This document shows positions 1 through 10,535 of a DNA stretch of 64,000 nucleotides, in pieces. The stretch is from NCBI GenBank assembly GCA_963827585.1, contig CAWHCK010000008.1:1-64000 (forward strand). The letters run 5' to 3'. The translations under genes were made by a program, and so were the position numbers. Source of the DNA: VAZQ01 sp963827585. GTDB taxonomy: Bacteria; Pseudomonadota; Alphaproteobacteria; Rhizobiales; Xanthobacteraceae. Numbering within the stretch: the stretch's first letter is position 1; every line of letters begins with the position of its first letter. The notes under the pieces were generated by a model. It was not told where the DNA came from. It saw nothing but the letters and a program-made list of their open reading frames with translations, and made no database searches.

Positions 1-47
1 CCTGTCACGCCGAAGGTCGTGGGTTCGGTGCCCCGTCGCTCCCGCCA
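1..47 (+). tRNA. tRNA-Asp(GTC), 3' part only, cut by the window edge
   Basis: The window opens inside the anticodon arm of a tRNA. The loop reads CTGTCAC with anticodon GTC at 4-6. It is followed by the 3' anticodon strand, an AGGTC variable region, a T arm and an acceptor strand ending CGCTCCC-G-CCA at 47. This matches bacterial tRNA-Asp. The T stem GTGGG/CCCGT pairs with two G-T wobbles, but the T loop is eight bases (TTCGGTGC) instead of seven and lacks the usual A58. That suggests an inserted base or a decayed copy. The 5' half lies outside the window. Confidence 0.75.
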
Positions 48-397
48 TGATCCCTGGCGAATTCTGGCTCGCTGGCAGAGGTCATGACGTCTGCCTCTTC
101 GGCCCGCGATACCTCATCCGGCTCTGTTCGCGGCGCTTGCGGTGGTGTCATTCCCGAAGCGTTCGTCGAACATCTGTTACCGAACACGATCAATGTCCGC
201 CGTGTGCTCGGTGACGACACGATCGCTTCCGGCCCCGGCGACGATCGCGCTTCGACTGCGAAAAGTCGAGGCAGAGCGATTGCTCGGTGCACACCTTCGT
301 GTAAGTCATCCTGAGAGTCCATTGGTTTGACGAGGTCGGGCTCGGGAGACCATCGCCCGCGTATCGGACGAGACATGACATCTTACGGCTGCCAACC
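48..397. other. intergenic stretch without a convincing gene
   Basis: The 350 bases between the tRNA and the MFS gene hold only short overlapping frames on both strands with no family resemblance and no good ribosome binding site. I see no terminator hairpin with a T run after the tRNA and no clear promoter. Confidence 0.5.
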
Positions 398-1886
398 ATG
401 ACCACCGCGCAAGCTATCCCTCCCCAAGCCTCGGCGCCCAGTAGAACCGTCCAAGACTACATCGATGAAACGCCGGCCTGGGCGGACGCAACGCCGGTGC
501 GGGATGCCCCCATGACCACCATGCAGTGGTTCATTTGGGGGCTGGCCGCTGCCGGCAAGTTCTTCGAGGGCATGGTGGTCTTCACCACCGGCGTGGCGCT
601 GCCCCTGATGACGGCGGAATTCGGATTAGGTGCAACCGAAAAGGGAGTCATCGCGGCGGCCTCGCTGTTCGGCATTCTCATCGGTGCCACCGCGCTTGGC
701 GGCTTGGCCGATCGCTACGGCCGCAAGGAGATGTTCATCGTCGAGATGGTGCTCTTTGCCGTGCTTTGTCGTGCTGTTGACGTTCAGTCCGTCTTACCTC
801 ATGGTCGTGATTGCGCTCGTGGGCATCGGCCTCGCGCTCGGTTGTGACTACCCCACGGCGCATCTGATGATCTCCGAAAGCGTTCCAAGCCGCATTCGCG
901 GGCGGATGGTGCTGAGCGCGTTCGGCTTTCAGGCCGTGGGCGGCTTGGCGGGCACCGCCATCGGGTTCTTGATTCTCTATGAGAACCCCGAAATCGGAGC
1001 GTGGCGTTGGATCTATGCCAGCACGCTTTTGCTGGCGGTGCCGGTGATTATCGGCCGTTTCTTTATCGTCCAAAGTCCCTCCTGGCTTGTTGTCCGCGGG
1101 CGGCTGGAGGAGGCCGAGGAGGCGACCGAGCGGCTGCTGCTGCGCGATCCCGCGTACCCGAAAGATGTCGTTCTGCACCGCCCGCAAGGTCGCGACAAAA
1201 GCCACCAGCATTCCCACGCGCACTGGTCGGCGCTGTTCAAGGGAAAGAACCTCGGCCGGAACATCCTGGCCTCGGTTCCCTGGTTCCTGCAGGACCTCGG
1301 CACCTACGGCATCGGAATCTTCACCCCCACCATCCTGGCGACCGTGATCGGTGCCCGGATCGACCATCCGCGCAACACCGCCGAGCTCATTCAGAGCGAC
1401 ATTCTGGCGACCAAGGGCGCGGCATTGATCGACGTCCTGCTGATCGTGGGCATCGTATTTGCGGTGGCGCTCGCCGACCGCGTGGGCCGCATCCGGCTCC
1501 AAATTCTCGGCTTCATCGGCTGCGCCGTCGGGCTGCTGCTCGCGGCGCTGTCGCTGCATATCGGCGGAGCGTTGTCCGGGGTGCTGCTGTTCGCCGGCTT
1601 CATGCTGTTCAGCTTCATGACCAATATGGGGCCCAATGCGATGACCTATCTGATCGCCGGCGAGGTGTTCCCGGTTTCAATCCGCGGCACCGGGGCGGGT
1701 TTCGCCGCTTCGTTCGCCAAGATCGGCGCGGTCCTCACCGCGTTTCTGTTTCCGATCCTGCTCAAGGATATCGGCACCGACCTCGTGCTGCTGATCCTGG
1801 TCGGCACCAGCCTTCTGGGCGCTCTCGTCACCTGGCACTACGCGGTTGAAACCAAAGGCATCAATCTGGAACGGATGGGAGATTAG
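398..1886 (+). CDS. MFS transporter (reading frame broken near 770)
   Basis: This is a major facilitator superfamily secondary transporter of the inner membrane, substrate unknown. After a roughly 40-residue hydrophilic N-terminus come regularly spaced hydrophobic helices. The cytoplasmic loop motif GGLADRYGRKE (residues 101-111) is the classical loop 2-3 signature, and a second ADRVGR copy marks the equivalent loop of the C-terminal half. Corrected length is about 495 residues. The frame shifts by one base at about 765-775: removing one c from tgtcgtgctg joins the two parts smoothly as VLCVLLTF. The downstream half contains MTNMGPNAMTYL and GEVFPVSIRGTG, typical of MFS helices 10-11. It converges on a BKACE-family gene, which may hint at a shared substrate, but that is a guess. 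Confidence 0.85.
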
Positions 1887-1917
1887 GAGATGTGCCGCCC
1901 GGACGGCGCCCGCTAAA

Positions 1918-2805
1918 TTAGTGCGTCGCCGCCTTCAGCCCGAGGATTTGCCGGGCGTCGGCGGGCGTGGCGACGTTGTCGCCGAGGATATCGATGATCT
2001 TGGCCGCTTTCTCCACCAGCGCCGCGTTGCTCGGCGCGAGCTTGCCCTTTTCAAGATAGAGGTTGTCTTCGAGCCCCACGCGCGGGTGGCCGCCCAGCAG
2101 CACCGCCTGGGCCACCATCGGGAATTGATGCATCGAAACGCCGAACGCGAACCAGGGCGATCCCGCCGGCAGCAGCCCACGCATATAGCTCATCGCCTCG
2201 GGGGTCGCGGGCTGCGCCCAGGCGACGCCGAGACAGAGCTGGAACATGCCGGGCGGCTTGATATGGCCGGTCTCGATCAGCCGTTTGGCAAGCAGGAGAT
2301 GGCCGGCCTCGAACACTTCCAGTTCCGGCAGCACGCCCGCGTCGCGGATCGCGACCGCCATGGCCTCGAGATAGCCCGGCGTGTTGACGAAGACATACGG
2401 TCCCATGTTCATGCTGCCCATGTCGAGGCTGCAGATTTCCGGCTTGAGCTCAACGATGTGCTGCACGCGCTCGGCCGGCGATTTCATGGTGGTGCCGGGG
2501 CCGGGCTTGAGCGGATCATCGGCGCCGGGCGCAAAGCGCGCGCCGGGACCGGTCGTCAGGTTGATGATGACGTCGCTGCCGCTTCCCCTGATGCGTTCCA
2601 TCACCTCGCGATAGTGCGTGGGATTCATGCTGGGCCGCGTGGTTTCCGGATTGCGCACGTGGATATGCACGATGGCCGCGCCCGCCTTGGCGGCGTCGAC
2701 GGCGGATTGCGCAATCTGCGCGGGCGTCACCGGCACCGCGGGGTTGCGGCCCGGCGTGTCCGCCGACCCCGTGACCGCGCATGAGATCATGACCTTGCGT
2801 TGCAT
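1918..2805 (-). CDS. BKACE family protein (3-keto-5-aminohexanoate cleavage enzyme-like, DUF849)
   Basis: This 295-residue TIM-barrel protein belongs to the beta-keto acid cleavage enzyme family, which condenses a beta-keto acid with acetyl-CoA to give acetoacetate and a CoA ester. The Zn-binding HxH pair is in VHIHVRNP (residues 46-53). SLDMGSMNMG, the FEAGH segment and the C-terminal motif GHPRVGLEDNLYL are all typical. I chose the start MQRKVMIS because GGGAGGCAGC sits just upstream; a longer frame to 3042 is possible but has no family support. The in vivo substrate cannot be read from sequence, as this family is diverse (carnitine, lysine and other keto acids). It converges with the MFS gene, with 31 bases between them. 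Confidence 0.88.
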   Translation of the reverse strand: MQRKVMISCAVTGSADTPGRNPAVPVTPAQIAQSAVDAAKAGAAIVHIHVRNPETTRPSMNPTHYREVMERIRGSGSDVIINLTTGPGARFAPGADDPLKPGPGTTMKSPAERVQHIVELKPEICSLDMGSMNMGPYVFVNTPGYLEAMAVAIRDAGVLPELEVFEAGHLLLAKRLIETGHIKPPGMFQLCLGVAWAQPATPEAMSYMRGLLPAGSPWFAFGVSMHQFPMVAQAVLLGGHPRVGLEDNLYLEKGKLAPSNAALVEKAAKIIDILGDNVATPADARQILGLKAATH

Positions 2806-3195
2806 GCTGCCTCCCTGCCCAACGTGTTTCGCGAAGCCTACAGCGGAGACGGGGCCCAAGCCCAGGGGGCTTGGTTCCGACGGACGAACTCGGTTTGCTG
2901 CCGGCCCGCTGCTCGTGCATGGCGCCACTAGACTTAGTGACATGGATGTGAACGCCGCCGCGTGGATGTCGCCGCATGACAGCGAGCCAAGAGATCGTGT
3001 CCTGCAGCATGAGCTTTCGGCGCCCGCCGTCTTGCCTCCCATTGTGCACTGCGCTAAGCCTCCCTGGGCTCGTCCTTGGAACGAATCCGATCTGTAACAG
3101 GGGCGATTTTCGCAAGCGTCTGCAGGACTTTGGCCGCAGGCGGGTCGGGGGCGGGCTTTCCGTGCGGGCCGGGGCGTCGGAGGGTGAGGTCGCCG
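2806..3195. other. intergenic region between BKACE gene and nuoA
   Basis: These 390 bases separate the divergent BKACE gene and nuo operon, so both promoters should lie here. A perfect inverted repeat CACTA-GACT-TAGTG occurs at 2926-2939 and could be an operator for the BKACE gene, about 120 bases upstream of its start. I see no strong -35/-10 pair; TTGCCT and CTAAGC near 3030-3060 are weak candidates for nuo. No coding frame here resembles a known protein. Confidence 0.4.
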
Positions 3196-3561
3196 ATGAA
3201 CGAGCTATTGCTGGATTACCTTCCCCTCGTGATCTTCATCGCGGTTGCGCTCGCCATCAGCCTCGTGCTCCTGGTCGTACCTTTCGTGATCGCCTACCAG
3301 GCCCCCGATCCCGAGAAACTCTCGGCTTACGAGTGCGGCTTCAACGCCTTCGACGATGCGCGCATGCAATTCGACGTGCGCTTCTACCTCGTCGCCATCC
3401 TGTTCATCATCTTCGATCTCGAAATGAGCTTTCTGTTTCCCTGGGCGATCGCCTTGGGCGATCTCGGGCTCTACGGCTACTGGTCGATGATGGTGTTCCT
3501 TGGCGTTCTGACCGTCGGCTTCATATATGAGTGGCGGAAAGGAGCGCTTGAATGGGACTAG
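3196..3561 (+). CDS. nuoA: NADH-quinone oxidoreductase subunit A
   Basis: This is the first gene of the complex I operon. The product is a 121-residue membrane subunit with three helices. Its conserved loop after helix 1 contains YECGF followed by DVRFYLVAILFIIFDLE, the signature of NuoA/ND3, part of the junction between the hydrophilic and membrane arms. The start at 3196 follows GTGAGG with good spacing and gives the usual family length; an upstream ATG at 3076 would add about 40 basic residues not found in the family. The stop overlaps the nuoB start by ten bases, which indicates coupled translation. Confidence 0.97.
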   Translation: MNELLLDYLPLVIFIAVALAISLVLLVVPFVIAYQAPDPEKLSAYECGFNAFDDARMQFDVRFYLVAILFIIFDLEMSFLFPWAIALGDLGLYGYWSMMVFLGVLTVGFIYEWRKGALEWD

Positions 3562-4127
3562 AGCGCGCGGCCCTCGTCACCCCGCCCGCCAGGGGCATTC
3601 TCGATCCGCGCACGGGCAGGCCCGCGGGCGTGGATGACGCCCTCTTCGCCGGCTTCAACGATCAGCTGGCGGACAAGGGCTTCCTCATCACTGCGAGCGA
3701 CGATCTCATCACCTGGGCGCGCACCGGCTCGCTGATGTGGATGACGTTCGGACTGGCCTGCTGCGCCGTCGAGATGATGCAGATGTCGATGCCGCGCTAC
3801 GACGCGGAGCGCTTCGGTTTCGCGCCGCGCGCATCGCCCCGACAATCGGATGTGATGATCGTCGCCGGCACGCTGACCAACAAGATGGCGCCTGCGCTGC
3901 GCAAGGTCTACGACCAGATGCCGGAGCCGCGTTACGTCATCTCCATGGGTTCATGCGCCAACGGCGGCGGCTACTATCACTATTCCTATTCGGTCGTGCG
4001 CGGCTGCGACCGTATCGTGCCGGTGGACATCTATGTGCCCGGCTGCCCGCCGACCGCCGAGGCGCTGCTCTACGGTGTGCTGCTGCTGCAGAAAAAGATC
4101 CGTCGCACCGGAACGATCGAGCGGTGA
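3552..4127 (+). CDS. nuoB: NADH-quinone oxidoreductase subunit B
   Basis: NuoB carries cluster N2, the last iron-sulfur centre before quinone. All four ligands are visible: the adjacent pair C70-C71 in GLACCAVEMM, C135 in GSCANGGG and C165 in VPGCPPTAE. Length 191 residues is normal for alphaproteobacteria. The start lies inside the end of nuoA (GAATGGGACTAG), and the start of nuoC follows 13 bases after the stop, so the genes are tightly packed. Confidence 0.97.
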   Translation: MGLERAALVTPPARGILDPRTGRPAGVDDALFAGFNDQLADKGFLITASDDLITWARTGSLMWMTFGLACCAVEMMQMSMPRYDAERFGFAPRASPRQSDVMIVAGTLTNKMAPALRKVYDQMPEPRYVISMGSCANGGGYYHYSYSVVRGCDRIVPVDIYVPGCPPTAEALLYGVLLLQKKIRRTGTIER

Positions 4128-4140
4128 TGGATTTCGCCCC

Positions 4141-4755
4141 ATGGATGAAACGCTCCACAAACTCGGCGAGATCATCGCCGGCGCGCTGCCGGGCTCGGTC
4201 GTGGGCCATCAGGTGGCCAACGGCGAGCTGACGGTCGGCGCGGTCGCGCGCGACATCGTGAAGATCGCAACCTTTCTGCGCGACGACGAGCGCTGCCAGT
4301 TCTGGAGCTTCATCGACGTCACCGCGGTCGACTGGCCTGGGCGCGAGCGGCGCTTCGATGTCGTCTATCATTTCCTTTCGCCCAAGCAGAACCTGCGCAT
4401 CCGGGTGAAGATCGAGGTCGACGAGACGACGCCGGTCCCTTCGATCATCGGGGTGTTTCCGGGCGCCGACTGGTTCGAGCGCGAGACCTACGACCTCTAT
4501 GGCGTGCTCTTCACCGGCCATCCCGACATGCGCCGGCTACTGACCGATTACGGATTCGAGGGCCATCCCTTGCGCAAGGATTTTCCGCTCACCGGTTTCG
4601 TGGAAGTCCGCTACGACGACGAACAGAAGCGCGTCGTGTACGAGCCGGTGCGGCTTACCCAGGAGTTCCGCAATTTCGATTTCCTGTCGCCGTGGGAAGG
4701 TCCGGGCCACCTCCTGCCGGGGGATGAGAAGGCCAGCAACGGGAAAAGCTCCTGA
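4141..4755 (+). CDS. nuoC: NADH-quinone oxidoreductase subunit C
   Basis: This 204-residue peripheral subunit corresponds to the 30 kDa subunit of complex I and binds next to NuoD. The 30 kDa signature ERETYDLYGVLFTGHPD and the downstream RKDFPLTGFVEVRYD are present. The start MDETLHKL gives the usual family length; the frame is open further upstream but overlaps nuoB. Unlike in many enterobacteria, C and D are separate genes. Its TGA is followed at once by the ATG of an extra thioesterase gene (TGAATGA). Confidence 0.96.
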   Translation: MDETLHKLGEIIAGALPGSVVGHQVANGELTVGAVARDIVKIATFLRDDERCQFWSFIDVTAVDWPGRERRFDVVYHFLSPKQNLRIRVKIEVDETTPVPSIIGVFPGADWFERETYDLYGVLFTGHPDMRRLLTDYGFEGHPLRKDFPLTGFVEVRYDDEQKRVVYEPVRLTQEFRNFDFLSPWEGPGHLLPGDEKASNGKSS

Positions 4756-5187
4756 ATGAAAGACACGCTCAAGCCCGGTCTCACACATCGCTTCAGTTAT
4801 CGGGTGCCGAAGAACAAGACCGTGCCTCACCTTTATCCGGAGGTGGCGGAGTTCCAGGTGATGCCGGCGGTCTTCGCCACCGGATTCATGGTCGGCCTGA
4901 TGGAATGGACCTGCATGCAGCTTCTGGCGCCCCATCTCGATCCCGGCGAAGGCAGCGTCGGCGTGCACATCGACGTCAGCCACACCGCGGCCACGCCGCC
5001 GGGGCTGACGGTGACGGTAGAGGCCGAATGCGTGGCGGTCGACGGCGCTCGCCTCAGCTTCAAGGTCAAGGCGCATGACGGAGTCGACGCGATCGGCGAG
5101 GGGCGTCATCAGCGCTACGTCGTGAGATGGGAGAAGTTTGACGAGCGGGTCGCCGAGAAGGCGAAGAAATTGGAAGCGGCGAGCTGA
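4756..5187 (+). CDS. FlK-like hotdog-fold thioesterase inside the nuo operon
   Basis: A 143-residue single-domain hotdog thioesterase related to FlK, the fluoroacetyl-CoA thioesterase of Streptomyces cattleya. Residues T42, E50 and H76 fall at the same numbers as the FlK catalytic triad and in matching contexts (FATGFMVGLMEWTC; VSHTAATPPG). The C-terminal half AHDGVDAIGEGRH is also typical. Residue 36, a gating Phe in FlK as I recall it, is Met here, so fluoroacetyl-CoA specificity is not implied; a housekeeping acyl-CoA is more likely. It starts directly after the nuoC stop and ends five bases before nuoD, so it is cotranscribed with complex I. Why a thioesterase sits here is unknown. Confidence 0.85.
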   Translation: MKDTLKPGLTHRFSYRVPKNKTVPHLYPEVAEFQVMPAVFATGFMVGLMEWTCMQLLAPHLDPGEGSVGVHIDVSHTAATPPGLTVTVEAECVAVDGARLSFKVKAHDGVDAIGEGRHQRYVVRWEKFDERVAEKAKKLEAAS

Positions 5188-5192
5188 TTTCC

Positions 5193-6383
5193 ATGGCGGA
5201 AAACGAGCTGCGCAACTTCACCATCAATTTCGGGCCGCAGCATCCGGCGGCCCACGGCGTGTTGCGGCTGGTGCTGGAGCTCGACGGCGAGGTGGTCGAG
5301 CGCGTCGACCCGCATATCGGACTCCTCCATCGCGGCACCGAGAAACTGATCGAAGCCAAGACCTATCTGCAGGCCATCCCGTATTTCGACCGGCTCGACT
5401 ATGTCGCGCCGATGAACCAGGAACATGCCTTCTGCCTCGCGGTGGAAAAGCTGATGCGGCTCGCGGTGCCCAGGCGCGCCCAGCTCATCCGCGTGCTCTA
5501 TTGCGAGATCGGGCGGTTGCTGTCGCATCTCCTCAACGTCACGACGCAGGCCATGGATGTGGGCGCGCTCACGCCGCCGCTCTGGGGTTTCGAAGAGCGC
5601 GAAAAGCTCATGATATTTTACGAGCGCGCCTCCGGCAGCCGCATGCATGCCGCATATTTCCGCGTCGGCGGCGTGCACCAGGATTTGCCGCCGAAACTCG
5701 TCGACGACATCTGGGCGTTCTGCGACCCGTTCCTCAAGGTTTGCGACGATCTCGAGGACCTGCTGACCGAGAACCGCATCTTCAAGCAGCGCAATGTCGA
5801 CATCGGCGTGGTCACCCTCGCCGATGCGTGGGCGTGGGGTTTCTCCGGCGTGATGGTGCGCGGATCGGGCGCGGCGTGGGACCTGCGCAAGGCGCAACCC
5901 TACGAATGCTATTCCGAGCTCGATTTCGACATCCCGATCGGGAAGAACGGCGACAATTACGACCGCTACTGCATCCGCATGGAAGAGATGCGCCAGTCGA
6001 CGCACATCATGCGTCAGTGCATCGAGAAGCTGCGCGCGCCGGAAGGGCAGGGGCCGGTTTCGGTGGTCGACAACAAGATCGTGCCGCCCAAGCGCCAGGA
6101 AATGAAGCGCTCCATGGAGGCGCTGATCCACCACTTCAAGCTCTATACCGAAGGGTTCCACGTGCCCGCCGGCGAGGTTTATGCCGCGGTCGAGGCCCCC
6201 AAGGGCGAGTTCGGCGTCTACCTGACCGCCGACGGCAGCAACAAGCCCTACAAATGCAAGATCCGGGCGCCCGGCTTCGCGCATCTCCAGGCCATGGATT
6301 TCCTCTGCAAGGGCTACATGCTCGCCGACGTGTCGGCGATCCTCGGCTCGCTCGACATCGTGTTTGGGGAGGTTGATCGCTGA
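5193..6383 (+). CDS. nuoD: NADH-quinone oxidoreductase subunit D
   Basis: The 49 kDa subunit homologue, 396 residues, forms the quinone-binding pocket with NuoB. The N-terminal FGPQHPAAHGVLRLVLELDG and PHIGLLHRGTEKL are diagnostic, as are VRGSG and the C-terminal DVSAILGSLDIVFGEVDR. Family members evolved from the large subunit of NiFe hydrogenases but have lost the metal-binding cysteines. The TGA overlaps the nuoE ATG (TGATGG), indicating coupling. Confidence 0.97.
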   Translation: MAENELRNFTINFGPQHPAAHGVLRLVLELDGEVVERVDPHIGLLHRGTEKLIEAKTYLQAIPYFDRLDYVAPMNQEHAFCLAVEKLMRLAVPRRAQLIRVLYCEIGRLLSHLLNVTTQAMDVGALTPPLWGFEEREKLMIFYERASGSRMHAAYFRVGGVHQDLPPKLVDDIWAFCDPFLKVCDDLEDLLTENRIFKQRNVDIGVVTLADAWAWGFSGVMVRGSGAAWDLRKAQPYECYSELDFDIPIGKNGDNYDRYCIRMEEMRQSTHIMRQCIEKLRAPEGQGPVSVVDNKIVPPKRQEMKRSMEALIHHFKLYTEGFHVPAGEVYAAVEAPKGEFGVYLTADGSNKPYKCKIRAPGFAHLQAMDFLCKGYMLADVSAILGSLDIVFGEVDR

Positions 6384-7133
6384 TGGCCGTCCGTCGCCTC
6401 GCCGAACCTGCGCTTCAGCCCAAGAGCTTTGCCTTCACGGTCGAGAATCTCGACTGGGCGAAGGCCCAGATCGCCAAGTATCCGGAAGGCCGGCAGGCCT
6501 CCGCGATCCTTCCGGTGCTGTGGCGCGCGCAGGAGCAGGCCGGCGGCTGGCTGCCGCAGAAGGCGATCGAGCATGTCGCCGACTTGCTCGGAATGCCGAA
6601 GATCCGCGCCCTCGAGGTCGCGACCTTCTACACCATGTTCAATCTGGCGCCGGTCGGGCAATTCCATGTTCAGCTCTGCGGCACCACGCCGTGCGTGCTG
6701 CGCGGGGCGGACAAGCTGATCGAGCTCTGCCACGAAAAAATCGGCGAGCAGCTGCACGTCACCGCCGACGGCAAGCTCTCGTGGATCGAGGTCGAGTGCC
6801 TGGGCGCGTGCGTGAATGCGCCTGCGGCGCAGATCAACTACGACTATTACGAGGATCCTCACGCCGGACAGCCTAAGCAAGTATCCTCGCCGACCTTGCT
6901 GCCGGCAAAGAGGTCAAGCCCGGCCCGCAGGTCGATCGCCAATTTTCGGCGCCGCTCGGCGGCGCGACCACGCTCAGCGACCTCAGCCTTTATGCGCGTG
7001 GGAACGGCGGTCGCACACCCGATCAGGCGCTGAGCGACGCTGACGCCAAGAAGCCGGGCGCGGCGGCCAATGTGCGTGAAGCCGGAGTGCCGAAACCCCC
7101 GATCGGCGATGCATCGGCAAACAGGCAGTCGTG

Positions 7134-7134
<1 letters not shown>
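6383..7134 (+). CDS. nuoE: NADH-quinone oxidoreductase subunit E (two frameshifts in the C-terminal extension)
   Basis: NuoE is the 24 kDa thioredoxin-fold subunit holding 2Fe-2S cluster N1a. The ligands are C99, C104, C139 and C143 in CGTTPC and CLGAC. After the core ends at INYDYYED, two single-base insertions (gaggatCctcacg near 6858 and aagTatcctc near 6884) disrupt the frame. Removing them gives a continuous Ala/Gly/Pro-rich tail ending PPIGDASANRQS, typical of the extended Rhizobiales NuoE, with its TGA at 7132-7134 overlapping the nuoF ATG. That exact overlap supports the corrected reading. Without correction the frame runs to 7033 with a basic, family-unlike tail. Corrected length is about 249 residues. 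Confidence 0.9.
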
Positions 7135-8436
<1,302 letters not shown>

Positions 8437-8450
8437 CGCAGGACTGACGC

Positions 8451-10530
8451 ATGACCAAGCTCATCGTCGACGGCAAGGAGATCGACGTCCCGCCGGCGTA
8501 CACGCTGCTCCAGGCCTGCGAGGCCGCGGGCGCGGAAATCCCGCGCTTCTGCTTCCACGAGCGGCTCTCGATCGCCGGCAACTGCCGCATGTGTCTGGTC
8601 GAGCTCAAGGGCTCGCCCAAGCCGGTAGCTTCGTGTGCCTGGGGGGTGCGCGACTGCCGGCCCGGGCCGAACGGCGAACCGCCGGAGGTCAGCACCAAGA
8701 CGCCGATGGTGCGCAAGGCGCGCGAAGGCGTGATGGAATTCCTGCTGATCAATCATCCGCTCGACTGCCCGATCTGCGACCAGGGCGGGGAATGCGACCT
8801 GCAGGACCAGGCGATGGCTTACGGCGTCGATTCCAGCCGGTTCCATGAGAACAAGCGCGCGGTCGAGGACAAGTATGTCGGGGTGCTGGTCAAGACCATC
8901 ATGAATCGGTGCATCCACTGCACGCGCTGCGTCCGCTTCATGACCGAGGTCGCCGGCGTTCCGGAGCTCGGCGCCATCGGCCGCGGCGAGGACATGGAGA
9001 TCACGACCTACCTCGAGCAGGCTATGACGTCCGAGCTGCAAGGCAACGTGGTCGATCTCTGCCCCGTCGGCGCGCTCACCTCCAAGCCCTACGCCTTTGC
9101 CGCGCGGCCCTGGGAGCTCAACAAGACCGAGTTGGTCGACGTCATGGACGCGGTCGGCTCGGCCATCCGCGTCGATACCCGCGGGCGCGAGGTCATGCGT
9201 ATTCTTCCGCGCACCAACGATGATGTGAACGAGGAGTGGATTTCCGACAAGACGCGGCACGTGGTGGACGGCCTGCGCACCCAGCGCCTCGACCAGCCCT
9301 ACATTCGCGAGGGCGGACAGCTGTATCCGGCGTCCTGGCGGGACGCGTTCGACGCCGTTGCCGCAAAGGTCGGGCAGACCCAGGCGACGCACATCGGCGC
9401 CATCGTGGGCGATCTGGCCGCCGTCGAGGAAATCTTCGCGCTCAAGGATTTGATGACGCGGCTGGGGGTCGTGAACCTCGACTGCCGGCAGGACGGTGCT
9501 GTGCTCGATCCGAAATGGGGGAGGGCGACCTATCTCTTCAATGCCACCATCGCCGGGATCGAGAAGGCCGATGCGCTGCTGCTGGTGGGCTCGAATCCGC
9601 GTCGCGAGGCGGCGGTGCTCAACGCGCGCATCCGCAAGCGCTGGCGCATGGGCGCCTTCCCGATCGGCTTGATCGGCGAGCGCGCCGATCTCACCTATCC
9701 CTACCACTATCTCGGCGCCGGGCCGCAGACGCTGGCGGAGGTCGCGGCCGGCACGCATGAGTTCGGCTCGGTGCTCGCGAAAGCCGAGCATCCGCTGGTG
9801 ATCGTCGGCATGGGCGCGCTCGCACGCCCGGACGGCGCGGCGATCGCCTCGCTCGCCGCCCAAGCCGGGCAGGGCAAGGGTGCCGCCGCCGGCTGGAACG
9901 GCTATTCGGTCATGCACGCGGCGGCGTCACGCGTCGGGGCGCTCGACGTCGGCTTCGTGCCCGGCGCCGGCGGCCGCGACGCGAGACAGATGGCGGAAGC
10001 GGGCGCGCTCGACGTCGTGTTCCTGCTCGGGCGCCGATGAGATCGACGTCGCACCCGGCGCCTTCGTGGTCTATATCGGCACCCACGGCGACCAGGGTGC
10101 GCACCGGGCCGATGTCATCCTTCCCGGTGCCGCCTATCCCGAGAAATCCGGCATCCATGTCAATACCGAGGGCCGCGTCCAGATGGCGTCCCGCGCGTCG
10201 TTTCCGCCGGGCGAGGCGCGCGAGGACTGGGCGATCCTGCGCGCGCTGTCGGACGTGCTCGGCCGGAAGCTTCCTTATGACTCGCTCGCGCAATTGCGCC
10301 AGGCCCTGTTCAGGGCCCATCCCCACCTGCAGCGCATCGACCAGATTGCCCCGGGCAACGCCGCGGATGTCACGGCGCTTGCCGCCCGCGGCGGCACCCT
10401 CGAGCGGGCAGCGTTCGGCGCCGCGATCGACGACTACTATCTCACCAATCCGATCGCGCGGGCGTCCGCGGTCATGGCGGAATGCTCGGTGATCGCCGAG
10501 GGCCACGCCGCGCTCACCGCGGCGGAGTAG
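8451..10530 (+). CDS. nuoG: NADH-quinone oxidoreductase subunit G (frameshift near 10030)
   Basis: NuoG is the 75 kDa subunit of the hydrophilic arm, about 692 residues after correction. The N-terminal 2Fe-2S domain has C34, C45, C48 and C62. Next come the His/Cys cluster N5 motif HPLDCPICDQGGECDLQD and the N4 motif CIHCTRCVRF, then a molybdopterin-oxidoreductase-like domain without cofactor. A ggg run at 10029-10031 contains one base too many: with two g's the sequence reads LLGADEIDVAP and continues into AAYPEKSGIHVNTEGR, a conserved segment. Spacing to nuoF is 14 bases and to nuoH five. Confidence 0.93.
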
Positions 10531-10535
10531 CTGAC

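Noticed and set aside
5..376. Overlapping small frames in the first 400 bases on both strands
   Set aside because: They overlap the tRNA, have no family resemblance, and lack ribosome binding sites.
1846..2784. A 312-codon plus-strand frame opposite the BKACE gene
   Set aside because: Composition is typical of an antisense shadow (Arg/His/Gly-rich) and the minus-strand gene matches a known family over its full length.
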